Shown here: positions 23,843 to 34,041 of the stretch, in pieces
Layout of the letters: the number at the start of each line of letters is the position of its first letter
Numbering within the stretch: the stretch's first letter is position 1
Assembly: GCF_003205835.1 (NCBI RefSeq)
Contig: NZ_CP029773.1
Coordinates: 3,318,501 to 3,382,500 of the forward strand
DNA from: Stenotrophomonas maltophilia
GTDB lineage: Bacteria > Pseudomonadota > Gammaproteobacteria > Xanthomonadales > Xanthomonadaceae
Direction: 5' to 3'
DNA: 64,000 bases
Program-made: the position numbers and the translations under genes
The notes under the pieces: generated by a model
Databases searched by the model: none
What the model was told of the DNA's origin: nothing
What the model saw: the letters and a program-made list of their open reading frames with translations, nothing else

Positions 23843-24484
23843 TCAGCGCGGGCGGAAACGCAGCAGGGCCACTGCAAAGGCCAGGAAAACGCTGCCCACC
23901 AGCCGCTCGAACCAGCGCCGCGCGAAGGGTTTGGCCAACCATCGGCGCAGGCCATGGCCACCGGCGGCATACATCACGTACCAGAACAGTTCGCAGCCGG
24001 CGAAGGTGGCGACCAGCACGCTGTACTGCAGCGCCTGGCCACGCGACGGGTCGACGAACTGCGGCAGGAACGCCGCAGCGAACAGCAGCAGCTTGGGATT
24101 GCTCAGGCCCACCAGAAGGCCACCACGGAACACCTTCCACGCGCCCAGCGACGCCGCAACCGGCAGCGCGGCATCGACCGTCACCGGTGGTGCCGGCCGG
24201 CAACTGTCACGCCATGCCTTCAGGCCCAGCCAGGCCAGATAGGCCACGCCCAGATAGCGCAGCACCTCAAACAGCATCGGCGAGGAATGCAGCAGCGCAC
24301 TCAAGCCTGCTGCGGAGGCCGCCAGCACCAGCAGCATCGCCAGCAGGCAGCCAGCCATCGCCGGCACGCTACCGCGAAAGCCGAGCCCGACGCTGCGACC
24401 GAGGATATGCAGCATGTTCGGCCCCGGCGTACCACACAGAACGAACACCGTGGCGAGAAACCACCACCAGGTATGCAGGGCCAT
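23843..24484 (-). CDS. LysE/RhtB-family amino acid exporter
   Basis: About 213 residues (start ATG 24484; an ATG three codons upstream at 24493 is possible). MALHTWWWFLATVFVLCGTPGPNMLHILGRSV is the LysE/RhtB first helix with the conserved PGPN. About six membrane helices. It exports an amino acid or homoserine lactone; the substrate is unknown. Not linked to an operon. Confidence 0.82.
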   Translation of the reverse strand: MALHTWWWFLATVFVLCGTPGPNMLHILGRSVGLGFRGSVPAMAGCLLAMLLVLAASAAGLSALLHSSPMLFEVLRYLGVAYLAWLGLKAWRDSCRPAPPVTVDAALPVAASLGAWKVFRGGLLVGLSNPKLLLFAAAFLPQFVDPSRGQALQYSVLVATFAGCELFWYVMYAAGGHGLRRWLAKPFARRWFERLVGSVFLAFAVALLRFRPR

Positions 24485-24581
24485 ATCGGACATCCACTTC
24501 AGAAGATCCCACCAGCATAGAGTGCGCCGGCTTGGCGCGGCACACACAGCGCAGCATGGATGCGGTGGTTACAGAGGCAGC

Positions 24582-25190
24582 TCAGGCCGCAAGCACGTCG
24601 CGCCGTACCAGTACCTGGTCGATCAAGCCCCATTCGCATGCCTGCTCGGCACTCATGAAACGATCGCGGTCCAGGGTCTGCTCGACCTCCTCGACACTGC
24701 GTCCGCAATGCTGCGCATACAGCCGGGTGATGCGCTGCTTGGTGCGCTGCATTTCCTCGGCATGGATGAAGATGTCCGACGCCTGGCCCTGCACCCCGCC
24801 CAGCGGCTGATGCACATGCAGGCTGGCATTGGCCAACGCCGCACGGTGACCGGGCTCGCCGGCCATCAGCAGGAACGAACCCATCGACCGCGCGGTGCCC
24901 ATGCACAGCGTATGCACCGGGGCCGAGATGTATTGCATGGTGTCGTACATCGCCAGGCCGCTGGAGATCACCCCACCCGGCGAGTTGATGTACAGATGGA
25001 TCGGCTTCTCCGGGTTTTCCGATTCCAGGAACAGCAGCTGCGCGCAGACCAGCGCCGACACAGTGTCATCGACTTCACCGTTGAGAAAGATGATGCGCTC
25101 GCGCAGGAGCCGCGAGTAGATGTCATGGGAGCGCTCACCGCGCTCGCTGCGTTCCACCACCATCGGTATCAGCTGCATTCTGTCCCGCAT
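24582..25190 (-). CDS. ClpP-type serine protease, probable second copy
   Basis: A 202-residue ClpP homologue. The catalytic triad residues are visible: Ser102 in ARSMGSF, His127 in [13 protein letters not shown], Asp176 in DRDRF. The family positions YINSPGG and MYDTMQYI are kept, but the usual GQAASMG reads GTARSMG. No clpX or clpA is adjacent. Xanthomonads also have a clpP-clpX locus elsewhere, so this is likely the second, less typical ClpP. Whether it forms mixed rings with the main ClpP is unknown. Confidence 0.85.
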   Translation of the reverse strand: MRDRMQLIPMVVERSERGERSHDIYSRLLRERIIFLNGEVDDTVSALVCAQLLFLESENPEKPIHLYINSPGGVISSGLAMYDTMQYISAPVHTLCMGTARSMGSFLLMAGEPGHRAALANASLHVHQPLGGVQGQASDIFIHAEEMQRTKQRITRLYAQHCGRSVEEVEQTLDRDRFMSAEQACEWGLIDQVLVRRDVLAA

Positions 25191-25227
25191 GTGCCTGCTC
25201 CCTGTAGCGTTTGATCCAGGCGCCGGC

Positions 25228-25575
25228 TCAGGCCGCGCGCATCATGGTGCGATGATCGTCGTTGGCGGCCAACGGCAGCAGCGCGCGCAGGTCGGTGAGC
25301 CGATGCACGATGGTCAGCACCGTCCCCCCGCCGTCCGCGCGCAGCCGGAAACACACCAGGCTGTGCAGATGCGGGGGCTGCGCATCGCGCAGGTGGAACC
25401 CCAGTTCCCGCCCCTCCTCGCACAGGCAAGGCTGCGGATCGGCAAGATCGGCCGCAGGCAACCAGCGCTCACGCAGCGCCGGATCGAACAGTGCGCGCCA
25501 GACCCGTTCCGGTGGCGCTGGCAGCCACTGCTCCATCACCAACGCGGGAGCCGCTTCGTTCAGAACATCGTCCAT
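25228..25575 (-). CDS. AHSA1/SRPBCC-domain protein
   Basis: A 115-residue START-like (SRPBCC) protein with [27 protein letters not shown] at the N-terminus, the pattern of activator-of-Hsp90-like bacterial proteins. Probable ligand binding; ligand unknown. Its ATG overlaps the stop of the ArsR gene (ATGA), the usual pairing of ArsR regulators with AHSA1 proteins. Confidence 0.8.
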   Translation of the reverse strand: MDDVLNEAAPALVMEQWLPAPPERVWRALFDPALRERWLPAADLADPQPCLCEEGRELGFHLRDAQPPHLHSLVCFRLRADGGGTVLTIVHRLTDLRALLPLAANDDHRTMMRAA

Positions 25576-25886
25576 CAGTCCATCTCCTTCAGCAGATCCT
25601 GCAAGGCATCCATCCGCGCGGGCCAGTAGGCCCGGTAGCGCTGCAGCCAGTTGCCGATGTGCGCCAGCCCGCGCGGATCGACCTCGTAGTGGACGAAACG
25701 GCCTTGGCGCTGTTCGCTCACCAGCCCGGCATCGCGCAGCACCGCCAGGTGCTGGGACATCGCAGACTGGCTGATCGCCATGCCCTCGCGCAGCGCGCTG
25801 GCATGCTGCCCGCCCTCGGCCAGCTTTTCGAAGATGTGGCGGCGGGTGGGGTCGGCCAGCGCTTTGAAGAGGGCGTTCTCGATCAT
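25575..25886 (-). CDS. ArsR-family transcriptional regulator
   Basis: A 103-residue winged-helix regulator. NALFKALADPTRRHIFEKLAEG, then SQSAMSQHLAVLRDAGLVSEQRQGRFVHYEVD. No cysteine pair of the metal-sensing type is visible, so it is probably not a metal sensor. The start ATG 25886 is preferred; an upstream in-frame start would cover the operator. It is co-transcribed with the AHSA1-like gene and likely represses itself through the palindrome upstream. Confidence 0.85.
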   Translation of the reverse strand: MIENALFKALADPTRRHIFEKLAEGGQHASALREGMAISQSAMSQHLAVLRDAGLVSEQRQGRFVHYEVDPRGLAHIGNWLQRYRAYWPARMDALQDLLKEMD

Positions 25887-25891
25887 GACCA

Positions 25892-25915
25892 ACACATTAG
25901 CAATCACTAATGTGT
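25892..25915 (-). promoter_or_regulatory. probable ArsR operator
   Basis: ACACATTAG and CTAATGTGT are perfect inverted 9-base arms with a 6-base spacer, 6 bases upstream of the ArsR start. This fits ArsR-family operators that overlap the promoter of their own gene. Confidence 0.7.
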
Positions 25916-25972
25916 AGTGCAACTCCCGCATCGGCTGTGCTGCAATGACGGCTCCCCGGCATGGAGCTGTGC

Positions 25973-26665
25973 ATGAAGACCCTTGGCCTGATCGGCGGCA
26001 TGAGCTGGGAAAGCTCGGCGCAGTATTACCGGCTCATCAACGAGGACGTGCGGCAGCGCCTCGGTGGCGCACATTCGGCGCAGCTGCTGCTGTGGTCGGT
26101 CGACTTCGCCCCGATCAAGCAGCTGCAGCATGACGGCGACTGGGATGCGCTGGGCGACCACATGGCCGACGCTGCACGGCGCCTGCAGGCCGGCGGCGCC
26201 GATCTGCTGCTGATCTGCACGAACACCATGCACAAGCTGGCCGACCGCATCGAGGCTGCCTGCCCCGTCCCGCTGCTGCATATCGCCGACCCCACCGCCC
26301 AGGCCATCGTGCAGGCAGGCGCTCGCAAGGTGGGCCTGCTCGGCACCGCCTTCACCATGGAACAGGACTTCTACCGCGGCCGGCTGCAGGAGCGCTTCGG
26401 GCTGGAGGTACTGGTACCCGAAGCCGATGATCGTCGCAGCGTGCACGACATCATCTACCAGGAGTTGATTGCCGGTGTGATCCGCGAACGCTCGCGGCAG
26501 GTCTACGCCGACGTGATCGCGCGCCTGGTGGCACGCGGTGCCGAAGCCATCATCCTGGGCTGTACCGAGATCATGCTGCTGGTAGGGCCGGAGGACAGCG
26601 CCGTGCCGCTGTTTGATACCACTGCACTGCATGCGCGGGCGGCGGTGGACGCGGCGCTGGCGTGA
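25973..26665 (+). CDS. aspartate/glutamate racemase family protein
   Basis: A 230-residue racemase of the aspartate/glutamate family. The first catalytic motif (CTNTMHK, Cys near residue 85) and the second (LGCTEI) are both present. It begins MKTLGLIGGMSWESSAQYY. It probably interconverts L- and D-amino acids (Asp or Glu). It stands alone, divergent from the ArsR gene. Confidence 0.85.
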   Translation: MKTLGLIGGMSWESSAQYYRLINEDVRQRLGGAHSAQLLLWSVDFAPIKQLQHDGDWDALGDHMADAARRLQAGGADLLLICTNTMHKLADRIEAACPVPLLHIADPTAQAIVQAGARKVGLLGTAFTMEQDFYRGRLQERFGLEVLVPEADDRRSVHDIIYQELIAGVIRERSRQVYADVIARLVARGAEAIILGCTEIMLLVGPEDSAVPLFDTTALHARAAVDAALA

Positions 26666-26689
26666 ATCGATGCGCGCCGGAGCGCGGGA

Positions 26690-27085
26690 TCAGTCCGCGC
26701 CCTGCACTTCCAGCGCGGTGATGAGCCAATCGACCACCGCCTGCGAATCACACAGGAAGAAGATGGCATCACCGGAGCGCGCTTCGGTGAGCAGGCGATA
26801 GACCGTGATCGCCACCGCCGACTGATTGGCGATGAACACTTCCGGGCTGCGCGGCCCCTCACTGTGGCCGGCAACCGCGTGCAGCGCCTTGCGTGCGGCC
26901 ACGGTCGCTGCCGGGTCCGCGCTACGGGTCAGTTCCGGCCCGCGCAGGCCCCAGGCAATGAACACATGCTTGCCCTTGAACGTAGTGTCCAGGACCCGCA
27001 CCTCGGCGCCGCCTGCGTCGGCCGAGCGATGAATGACGGTACTGCTGATCAACGCAACCCCCTGTGGTCGTCGTGGTCCGCGCAT
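26690..27085 (-). CDS. conserved hypothetical protein
   Basis: A 131-residue protein, mostly alpha/beta, with a segment ISSTVIHRSADAGGAEVRVLDTTFKGKHVFIAWGLRGPEL. I do not recognise it. It converges on the racemase gene. ATG 27085 is used; no better internal start exists. Confidence 0.5.
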   Translation of the reverse strand: MRGPRRPQGVALISSTVIHRSADAGGAEVRVLDTTFKGKHVFIAWGLRGPELTRSADPAATVAARKALHAVAGHSEGPRSPEVFIANQSAVAITVYRLLTEARSGDAIFFLCDSQAVVDWLITALEVQGAD

Positions 27086-27327
27086 CCTCCCTCACAGGCC
27101 GCCCGCACGCCAGTGACGGCAGCCACAGGCTGCGCCGACAGGCGTGGAAGACATGTAAGAAGGTGTAAACCGATGCGATCGGATGTGCAGCGATGATACG
27201 GGATGTAAGCCTCTGCATGGGCCGGTGCGCACTACTAAATCCCTACTGAGCCACTTCCGGAACGATGCGTTCCGACGCCCCCGTGCTGGGTCATTCTTGC
27301 CGCCCGAATCCCCGCCCGAGGCTCCCC

Positions 27328-27837
27328 ATGACCCTTCGCCTGCTGCTGCCGATCACCGGCGCCGCCCTTGCCCTGCTGCTGGCCGCCACCACCGTGGCCG
27401 CCCAGGACTACGACACTGATCACATTCCGGCGCTGCGCTGCGAATCCCAGTTCAACAAGACCGAGCAATGCCCCATCGAGGGCCCGATGCGCCTGGCCAG
27501 GCAACTGTCGGTCACCCGCTGCGTGGAGAACCAGAACTGGGGCCAGAGCCGCCGCACGTTGTGGGTGACCGACGGCTGCCGCGCCGAGTTCGTTGCCGAC
27601 GGCTATGGGCGCGGACGCTGGCCGGGCCGCGGCAGGGACCGTGACGATGATGGCGAGCGCCTGGTCTGCGAGTCCTACGAAAAGAAGGACAAGGAATGCC
27701 GTATACGTGTGCGCCACGAGGTGCGCCTGGTCAAGCAGAAGTCGGTGACGGCCTGCATCGAGGACCAGAACTGGGGCTGGGACCGCCGCGGCGTGTGGGT
27801 CAGCGACGGCTGCCGGGCCGAGTTCCGCGTGTATTGA
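27328..27837 (+). CDS. secreted DUF3011 protein, second copy
   Basis: A 169-residue protein. Signal peptide LLPITGAALALLLAATTVAA (about 25 residues). Two DUF3011 units, each ending WGxxRRxxWVxDGCRAEF, with an Asp/Arg-rich linker (GRGRWPGRGRDRDDDGE). Same layout as the gene at 20711 but with a charged linker. Cys pairs suggest an oxidising compartment. Function unknown. The start ATG 27328 gives the signal peptide. Confidence 0.8.
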   Translation: MTLRLLLPITGAALALLLAATTVAAQDYDTDHIPALRCESQFNKTEQCPIEGPMRLARQLSVTRCVENQNWGQSRRTLWVTDGCRAEFVADGYGRGRWPGRGRDRDDDGERLVCESYEKKDKECRIRVRHEVRLVKQKSVTACIEDQNWGWDRRGVWVSDGCRAEFRVY

Positions 27838-27922
27838 CTGCCGAGCACGCGCTGGCTGCGGCGGGTGCGACTGCGCCTGCGGCAGAGCCGATAGACTGGG
27901 CCCTACTGTCAGGAGCCCGATC

Positions 27923-28360
27923 ATGCCCGCTGCGACCGTGCTGCGCGTCCGCGACGCGACGCCAACCGATGCCTCTGCGCTGATCGCACTCGACAGCGTG
28001 GCGGCAAGCGACCCTCGACGGGCGGAACAGATCGGCGAGTGGTTGGCGCAGGGCAACGTGCATGTTGCCGAACAGGAGCGCGAGATCGTCGGCTACATGA
28101 CCCTCCATGAGCACTTCTTCGGCGAAGCCTTCGTCGAAATGCTGATGGTCGCGCGCGAGCGGCGCAGCCAGGGCGTCGGCGCCGCACTGCTGCGGCACGC
28201 GATCGCACAGCGTGGGCAACGCAAGCTGTTCACCTCGACCAATGCCTCCAACATCGCCATGCAGCGCCTGCTCGTTGCATCGGGCTTCATCGACAGCGGC
28301 ATCGTGCATGGACTGGATGACGGCGACCCGGAGCTGATCTACCGCTTTGCCGGCAGCTGA
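27923..28360 (+). CDS. GNAT-family acetyltransferase
   Basis: A 145-residue acetyltransferase: LRVRDATPTDASALIALDS at the N-terminus, the acetyl-CoA motif RRSQGVGAALLRHAI, and LFTSTNASNIAMQRLLVASGFIDSG. Substrate unknown. Its last 22 bases overlap the convergent phosphatase gene. Confidence 0.82.
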   Translation: MPAATVLRVRDATPTDASALIALDSVAASDPRRAEQIGEWLAQGNVHVAEQEREIVGYMTLHEHFFGEAFVEMLMVARERRSQGVGAALLRHAIAQRGQRKLFTSTNASNIAMQRLLVASGFIDSGIVHGLDDGDPELIYRFAGS

Positions 28361-28680
28361 TCGAGATACGCGGTCACCTTGATGTCCAGCAGATCCATCA
28401 GCACGGGATCCATGCAGCGATAGTCGTCCGGGATATCCAGGCAATGCAGGCGCTTGTGTTCCAGCAGGCGCGCGTATGCGGCCTGCAGGCGATGCTGGTG
28501 CTTGGCCTCCATCACGAAGATGACATCGGCCCAGCGGATGTCCGCCGGGCCGATGGGGTGTCGTGCATGCGGGCTGGTGCCGGCCGACAGCGCAGTGAAG
28601 CCGGGCCGCCGTCGCCACATGGCTTCGGCGGTCGGGCTGCGCAGCTGGTTGCGGCTGCAGACGAACAGCAGGTTGATCAT
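28339..28680 (-). CDS. low-molecular-weight phosphotyrosine phosphatase-like protein
   Basis: A 113-residue protein with the P-loop CSRNQLRS (Cys8, Arg14) after MINLLFV. PTPase/arsenate-reductase-like fold. The RW-ADVIFVMEAKH segment follows the family. The general acid Asp region reads DIPDDYRCMD. It may dephosphorylate tyrosine on proteins. It overlaps the 3' end of the GNAT gene on the opposite strand by 22 bases and its start overlaps the stop of the next gene upstream. Confidence 0.75.
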   Translation of the reverse strand: MINLLFVCSRNQLRSPTAEAMWRRRPGFTALSAGTSPHARHPIGPADIRWADVIFVMEAKHQHRLQAAYARLLEHKRLHCLDIPDDYRCMDPVLMDLLDIKVTAYLDQLPAKR

Positions 28681-28877
28681 TCCTGTTCCTGCAGTTGGCG
28701 GGCGCTGAGCACCGGATAGGTGAAGCCCAGCTGGCGTGCGCGCGCAAGCTTGGCATCGCGCGTGTACAGCAGCTTCCAGTTCTTCTCGGGCTTGTAGCTG
28801 TAGGCGGTCGTGGCGCGGTCGCCACCACGGTTGCGCGCCTGGCTGCGACGCCAGGCACGGTTTCTTGCAGATTCCAT
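28677..28877 (-). CDS. small basic protein upstream of the phosphatase gene
   Basis: A 66-residue, Arg/Lys-rich protein: MESARNRAWRRSQARNRG, later YKPEKNWKLLYTRDAKLARARQLGF. Not recognised. Overlap of its stop (ATGA) with the phosphatase start suggests they are translated together. Confidence 0.5.
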   Translation of the reverse strand: MESARNRAWRRSQARNRGGDRATTAYSYKPEKNWKLLYTRDAKLARARQLGFTYPVLSARQLQEQE

Positions 28878-28949
28878 GATGTGTTCTCGTGAGTACCGGG
28901 TTCAGCAGCCGCGGTAGTACGAGTGGCGCGCAGCATACACCGCGCGCAC

Positions 28950-28982
28950 AAAAAAGCCCACGCATTGCTGCGCAGGCTTCTT
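28950..28982 (-). terminator. terminator downstream of tRNA-Pro
   Basis: Read on the minus strand: an AAGCCTGCGCA arm, a short loop, a TGCGTGGGCTT arm, then a T-run; 12 bases after the tRNA 3' end. Confidence 0.75.
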
Positions 28983-28994
28983 GATTCATCACAG

Positions 28995-29071
28995 TGGTCG
29001 GGACGGCCGGATTCGAACCGACGACCCTCTGCCCCCCAGGCAGATGCGCTACCAGGCTGCGCTACGCCCCG
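28995..29071 (-). tRNA. tRNA-Pro (anticodon GGG)
   Basis: A 77-nt cloverleaf on the minus strand with encoded CCA; anticodon loop CTGGGGG gives GGG. It is the last gene of the pheT-ihfA-merR block. Confidence 0.95.
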
Positions 29072-29139
29072 ACTGATGCTGCGATGTGCCCGCCAGTGCG
29101 GCGGGCCGTGAAGTATAGCGGATTACGATGGAAATGGGA

Positions 29140-29496
29140 TCAGCGGCGCAACAACTGCAGCACTTCTTCCAGCTCCATGCGCACCTGCTTGATGATCTGG
29201 TTGCTCAGCGCCGATTCCTCGCGGGCATCGGGGCCATCCAGACGCAGGCGTGCACCACCGATGGTGTAGCCCTGTTCGTACAGCAGGCTGCGGATCTGCC
29301 GCACCATCAGCACGTCGTGGCGCTGGTAGTAGCGGCGGTTGCCTCGGCGCTTGGCCGGCTCAAGGCTGGGAAACTCGGTTTCCCAGTAGCGCAGCACGTG
29401 CGGCTTGACGTCGCACAGCTCGCTGACTTCACCGATGGTGAAGTAGCGCTTGGCCGGGATCGGCGGTAGTTCGCGGTTACTGCCCGGATCCAGCAT
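29140..29496 (-). CDS. MerR-family regulator downstream of ihfA
   Basis: A 118-residue MerR-type protein: [59 protein letters not shown]. The short C-terminus has no metal-binding cysteines. This gene sits just after ihfA in many gammaproteobacteria. It overlaps ihfA by 20 bases and is part of its operon. Target unknown. Confidence 0.85.
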   Translation of the reverse strand: MLDPGSNRELPPIPAKRYFTIGEVSELCDVKPHVLRYWETEFPSLEPAKRRGNRRYYQRHDVLMVRQIRSLLYEQGYTIGGARLRLDGPDAREESALSNQIIKQVRMELEEVLQLLRR

Positions 29497-29776
29497 AAGC
29501 TTCCACCCTCTCCTTGAGCTTCTGGCCCGGACGGAAGGTGACCACCGTACGGGCGGAAATCGGAATTTCCTCGCCGGTCTTGGGGTTGCGACCCGGGCGC
29601 TGGTTCTTGCGCCGCAGATCGAAATTGCCGAAGCCCGACAGCTTCACCTGACGTCCCTGTTCCAATGCTTCACGCAGCACATCGAAAAACGCGTCGACGA
29701 ATTCCTTGGCTTCCCGCTTGTTCAGACCGACTTCGTCGAACAGCTTTTCCGCCATCTCCGCCTTGGTCAATGCCAT
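29477..29776 (-). CDS. ihfA: integration host factor alpha subunit
   Basis: A 99-residue IHF-alpha: [38 protein letters not shown], then the DNA-bending arm [29 protein letters not shown]. It pairs with IhfB (not in this window) to bend DNA at specific sites. Gene order pheT-ihfA-merR is conserved in gammaproteobacteria. Confidence 0.97.
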   Translation of the reverse strand: MALTKAEMAEKLFDEVGLNKREAKEFVDAFFDVLREALEQGRQVKLSGFGNFDLRRKNQRPGRNPKTGEEIPISARTVVTFRPGQKLKERVEAYAGSGQ

Positions 29777-29803
29777 TGCCTGCTACCCCCGAGTGCTGCC
29801 CGC

Positions 29804-32200
29804 TCAGCCGCGGATCCGGGCGTGATGTTCACGCTCGATGGCAGTGACCGCCTCGGCCACCACCGCATCCACGTCGCGGTCCGTCAGAGTGCGCGACTTG
29901 TCCTGCAAAATCAAGCCCATAGCGAGACTCTTGAATCCCGGCTCGACGCCCTGGCCGACGTAGCGGTCGAACAGGTTCAGGTCGCGCAGCAGCGGGCCAG
30001 CGGCCTGGCGGACGGTGGCCGCGAGATCGGCCCAGGCCACCTGTTCAGGCACCAGGAATGCCAGGTCACGACGCACTGCCGGGAAGCGCGACAGTTCGCC
30101 GGCACGCGGCAGGCGGCGGGCGGTCAGCGGCTCCAGGTCCAGTTCGAAGGCATAGACGTCGGCTTCGATGTCCATTGCCTTGGCCAGACGCGGGTGAATC
30201 TGGCCGATCCAGCCGATCGCCACGCCATCGCGGAACACCTCGGCCGAACGGGCCGGGTGGCCGTAGGGGCGGGCCGACGGGCGGAACTCCAGTACCGCAC
30301 CACTGGCAGCGGCCAGCGACTCCAGGTCGCCCTTCAGGTCATGGAAATCGACCTTGCGGGCCGGCAGGCCCCACTGCAGTGCCTGTGCATCGCCACAGAC
30401 CGCAGCGGCCACGCGCGGGGTCTCCAGCGGCGCCGGCCGGCTTTCGCCGAGCGACGCGTCGCCGGCCTGCTGGGCGAACACGCGGCCCAACTCGAACAGG
30501 CGCACGCGGCCGATCTGGCGGGCGGCGTTGCGGCCCAACGTGGCGACCAGGCCTGGCAGCAGCGACGGGCGCATCACCGCCAGTTCGGCCGACAGCGGAT
30601 TGGCCAGCGGCACCAGGCCCTCGCGCAGCTGCCACTGGCTCAGCAGCGCATCGTCGACGAAAGCGAAATTGACGGTTTCCTGCTGGTCACGGGCGATCAG
30701 CTGTCGGCGCACGCTCAGCGCGTCCAGCTGGGTCTCGCTCGGCATCGCCACGCGCGAGGCGCCGCCCGGCAGCGTGGTCGGGATCTGCTCGTAACCGTGG
30801 ATGCGGGCCAGCTCTTCGATCAGGTCTTCTTCGATGGCGATGTCGAAGCGGCGGCTCGGCGCCGTGACCTGCCAGCCGTTGGCGGTGGCAACCACGTCCA
30901 TCCCCAGCGCGCGCAGGATGCGCTCGACTTCCGCATCGTCGATGGTGATGCCGAGCACGCGGGTGATGCGGGCGCGGCGCAGCACGATGGTTGCCGGCTG
31001 CGGCAGGTCGGCCTCACGCACGGCCTCGGTGACCGGCGCCGGGGTACCGCCGGCCAGGTCCAGCACCAGGCGGGTGGCGTACTCGATGGCGGTACGCGGC
31101 AGTGCCGGATCGACACCACGCTCGAAGCGGTGGCCGGCATCGGTGTGCAGGCCCAGCTTGCGGCCACGGCCCATGATCGCGGCCGGCGCGAAATGCGCGG
31201 CTTCCAGGAACACGGCAGTGGTGGCGTCGGTGACGCGGGTGTCGAAGCCACCCATCAGGCCGGCCAGGCCGACCGCGCGATCGGCGTCGGTGACCACCAG
31301 GAAGCTGTCGTCCAGCGCGGCGTCGCGGCCGTCCAGCAGCTTCAGGCTCTCGCCGGCACGCGAACGGCGCACGGCGATGCTGCCCTGCAGGGTGTCGAGG
31401 TCGTAGGCATGCATCGGCTGGCCGAGCTCGAGCATCACATACTGGGTGATGTCGACCAGCAGCGAGACCGGGCGCACGCCACTGCGGCGCAGGCGCTCGG
31501 CCATCCACAGCGGGGTCTTGGCGGCGGCGTTGACACCTTCGATGACGCGGCCCAGGTAACGCGGTGCTTCGGCGCCGGCGTCGAGCTGGATGGCCAGCTC
31601 ACGGCTGCCGATGGCGGGAATCGCCTCGGCGGTGAAATCCAGCACGTCGCTGCGGGTGGCCGCGGCGACGTCGTAGGCGATACCGCGCAGGCTGAAGCAG
31701 TCGGCGCGGTTCGGGGTCAGCTTGATCTCGATACTGGCGTCCGGCAGGCCCAGGTAATCGACCAGAGCCTGGCCGACCGGTGCGTCATCCGGCAGTTCCA
31801 GCAGGCCGGAGGCATCGCTGTCCAGGCCCAGCTCCTTGGCCGAGCACAGCATGCCGTTGGACTCGACACCGCGCAGCTTGGCCGGCTTGATCTTCAGCTC
31901 GCCAATCTGCGCGCCGACCATCGCCAGCGGCGCAACCAGGCCCGGACGTGCGTTCGGTGCGCCGCAGACGATCTGCAGCAGCTCGCCCTGCCCGGCATCG
32001 ACCCTGCACACCTGCAGGCGGTCGGCTTCCGGATGGCGTACGGCTTCGATGATGCGTGCCACGACCACGTGCTCGAGGCCCTCGCCCAGCGCGGTCACGT
32101 CTTCCACTTCCAGGCCGATGGCGGTCAGCACCGCACTCAGTTCATCGCGCGAAGCGCGGGTCGGGACGTGGCTGCGCAGCCAGTTTTCGGAGAATTTCAT
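29804..32200 (-). CDS. pheT: phenylalanyl-tRNA synthetase beta subunit
   Basis: A 798-residue beta subunit. MKFSENWLRSHVPT at the N-terminus, the tRNA-binding (EMAP-like) domain at about residues 40-150, the B3/B4 editing region (EAPRYLGRVI), the B5 and core domains, and the C-terminal anticodon-binding ferredoxin-like domain (VFRDGVAIGWIGQIHPRLAKAM ... ending ARIRG). With PheS it charges tRNA-Phe. The start ATG 32200 was set by the family N-terminus rather than the longest frame. Operon pheS-pheT-ihfA. Confidence 0.97.
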   Translation of the reverse strand: MKFSENWLRSHVPTRASRDELSAVLTAIGLEVEDVTALGEGLEHVVVARIIEAVRHPEADRLQVCRVDAGQGELLQIVCGAPNARPGLVAPLAMVGAQIGELKIKPAKLRGVESNGMLCSAKELGLDSDASGLLELPDDAPVGQALVDYLGLPDASIEIKLTPNRADCFSLRGIAYDVAAATRSDVLDFTAEAIPAIGSRELAIQLDAGAEAPRYLGRVIEGVNAAAKTPLWMAERLRRSGVRPVSLLVDITQYVMLELGQPMHAYDLDTLQGSIAVRRSRAGESLKLLDGRDAALDDSFLVVTDADRAVGLAGLMGGFDTRVTDATTAVFLEAAHFAPAAIMGRGRKLGLHTDAGHRFERGVDPALPRTAIEYATRLVLDLAGGTPAPVTEAVREADLPQPATIVLRRARITRVLGITIDDAEVERILRALGMDVVATANGWQVTAPSRRFDIAIEEDLIEELARIHGYEQIPTTLPGGASRVAMPSETQLDALSVRRQLIARDQQETVNFAFVDDALLSQWQLREGLVPLANPLSAELAVMRPSLLPGLVATLGRNAARQIGRVRLFELGRVFAQQAGDASLGESRPAPLETPRVAAAVCGDAQALQWGLPARKVDFHDLKGDLESLAAASGAVLEFRPSARPYGHPARSAEVFRDGVAIGWIGQIHPRLAKAMDIEADVYAFELDLEPLTARRLPRAGELSRFPAVRRDLAFLVPEQVAWADLAATVRQAAGPLLRDLNLFDRYVGQGVEPGFKSLAMGLILQDKSRTLTDRDVDAVVAEAVTAIEREHHARIRG

Positions 32201-32253
32201 GGTGTCACCCTGGTGGGCCCGGCGCATGCGCCTGGGCCTGCGTTGTTGAGTCC

Positions 32254-32275
32254 GCCGGGCATGGCCCGGCGCTAC
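32254..32275 (-). repeat. GTAG-headed palindrome between pheS and pheT
   Basis: GCCGGGC, ATG, GCCCGGC arms, with GTAGC at the minus-strand head. Same family as 39365 and 46088. Confidence 0.65.
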
Positions 32276-32283
32276 CTGATGCG

Positions 32284-33453
<1,170 letters not shown>

Positions 33454-33472
33454 TTACGGCATCGGGAAGGAC

Positions 33473-33832
33473 TTATGCCGCCAGCGCGCCCTTGGCCTTT
33501 TCGGCCAGCGCGGTAAAGCCGGCTGCGTCGTGCACGGCGATGTCAGCCAGGACCTTGCGATCCAGGGTGATGCCGGCCTTCAGCAGACCGTTCATGAAGC
33601 GGCTGTAGCTCAGGCCGTTGATGCGGGCAGCCGCATTGATACGGGTGATCCACAGCGAACGGAAGTTGCGCTTCTTCTGCTTACGGCCGATGTAGGCGTA
33701 CTGCTGTGCCTTGATGACCGCCTGCTTGGCGACGCGGAAGACCTTGCGACGGGCGTTGTAATAGCCCTTGGCGAGATCCAGGATTTTCTTGTGGCGGCGA
33801 CGCGCCTGTACGCCACGCTTAACTCGTGCCAT
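33473..33832 (-). CDS. rplT: 50S ribosomal protein L20
   Basis: A 119-residue L20: [62 protein letters not shown]. Binds 23S rRNA early in assembly. In many bacteria L20 represses the infC-rpmI-rplT operon by binding its mRNA. Gene order rpmI-rplT is intact. Confidence 0.97.
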   Translation of the reverse strand: MARVKRGVQARRRHKKILDLAKGYYNARRKVFRVAKQAVIKAQQYAYIGRKQKKRNFRSLWITRINAAARINGLSYSRFMNGLLKAGITLDRKVLADIAVHDAAGFTALAEKAKGALAA

Positions 33833-33843
33833 TTTTCAGTTCC

Positions 33844-34041
33844 TCAGAGGTAAGGGAGCATGCGGTCCAGACGGCCTGCGTCTTCTGCACGGACATGGCC
33901 CGTCTGACGCAGATTACGCTTACGCTTGGTCGCTTTCTTCGTGAGGATGTGGCTACGGTTGGCGTGGCCGCACTTGTACTTGCCCGAGGCGGTCTTGCGG
34001 AAACGCTTGGCCGCTGCCCGGTTGGTCTTGATCTTGGGCAT
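33844..34041 (-). CDS. rpmI: 50S ribosomal protein L35
   Basis: A 65-residue L35: [39 protein letters not shown], ends RMLPYL. Starts at ATG 34041, and ends 11 bases before rplT begins. Part of the infC-rpmI-rplT operon. Confidence 0.96.
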   Translation of the reverse strand: MPKIKTNRAAAKRFRKTASGKYKCGHANRSHILTKKATKRKRNLRQTGHVRAEDAGRLDRMLPYL

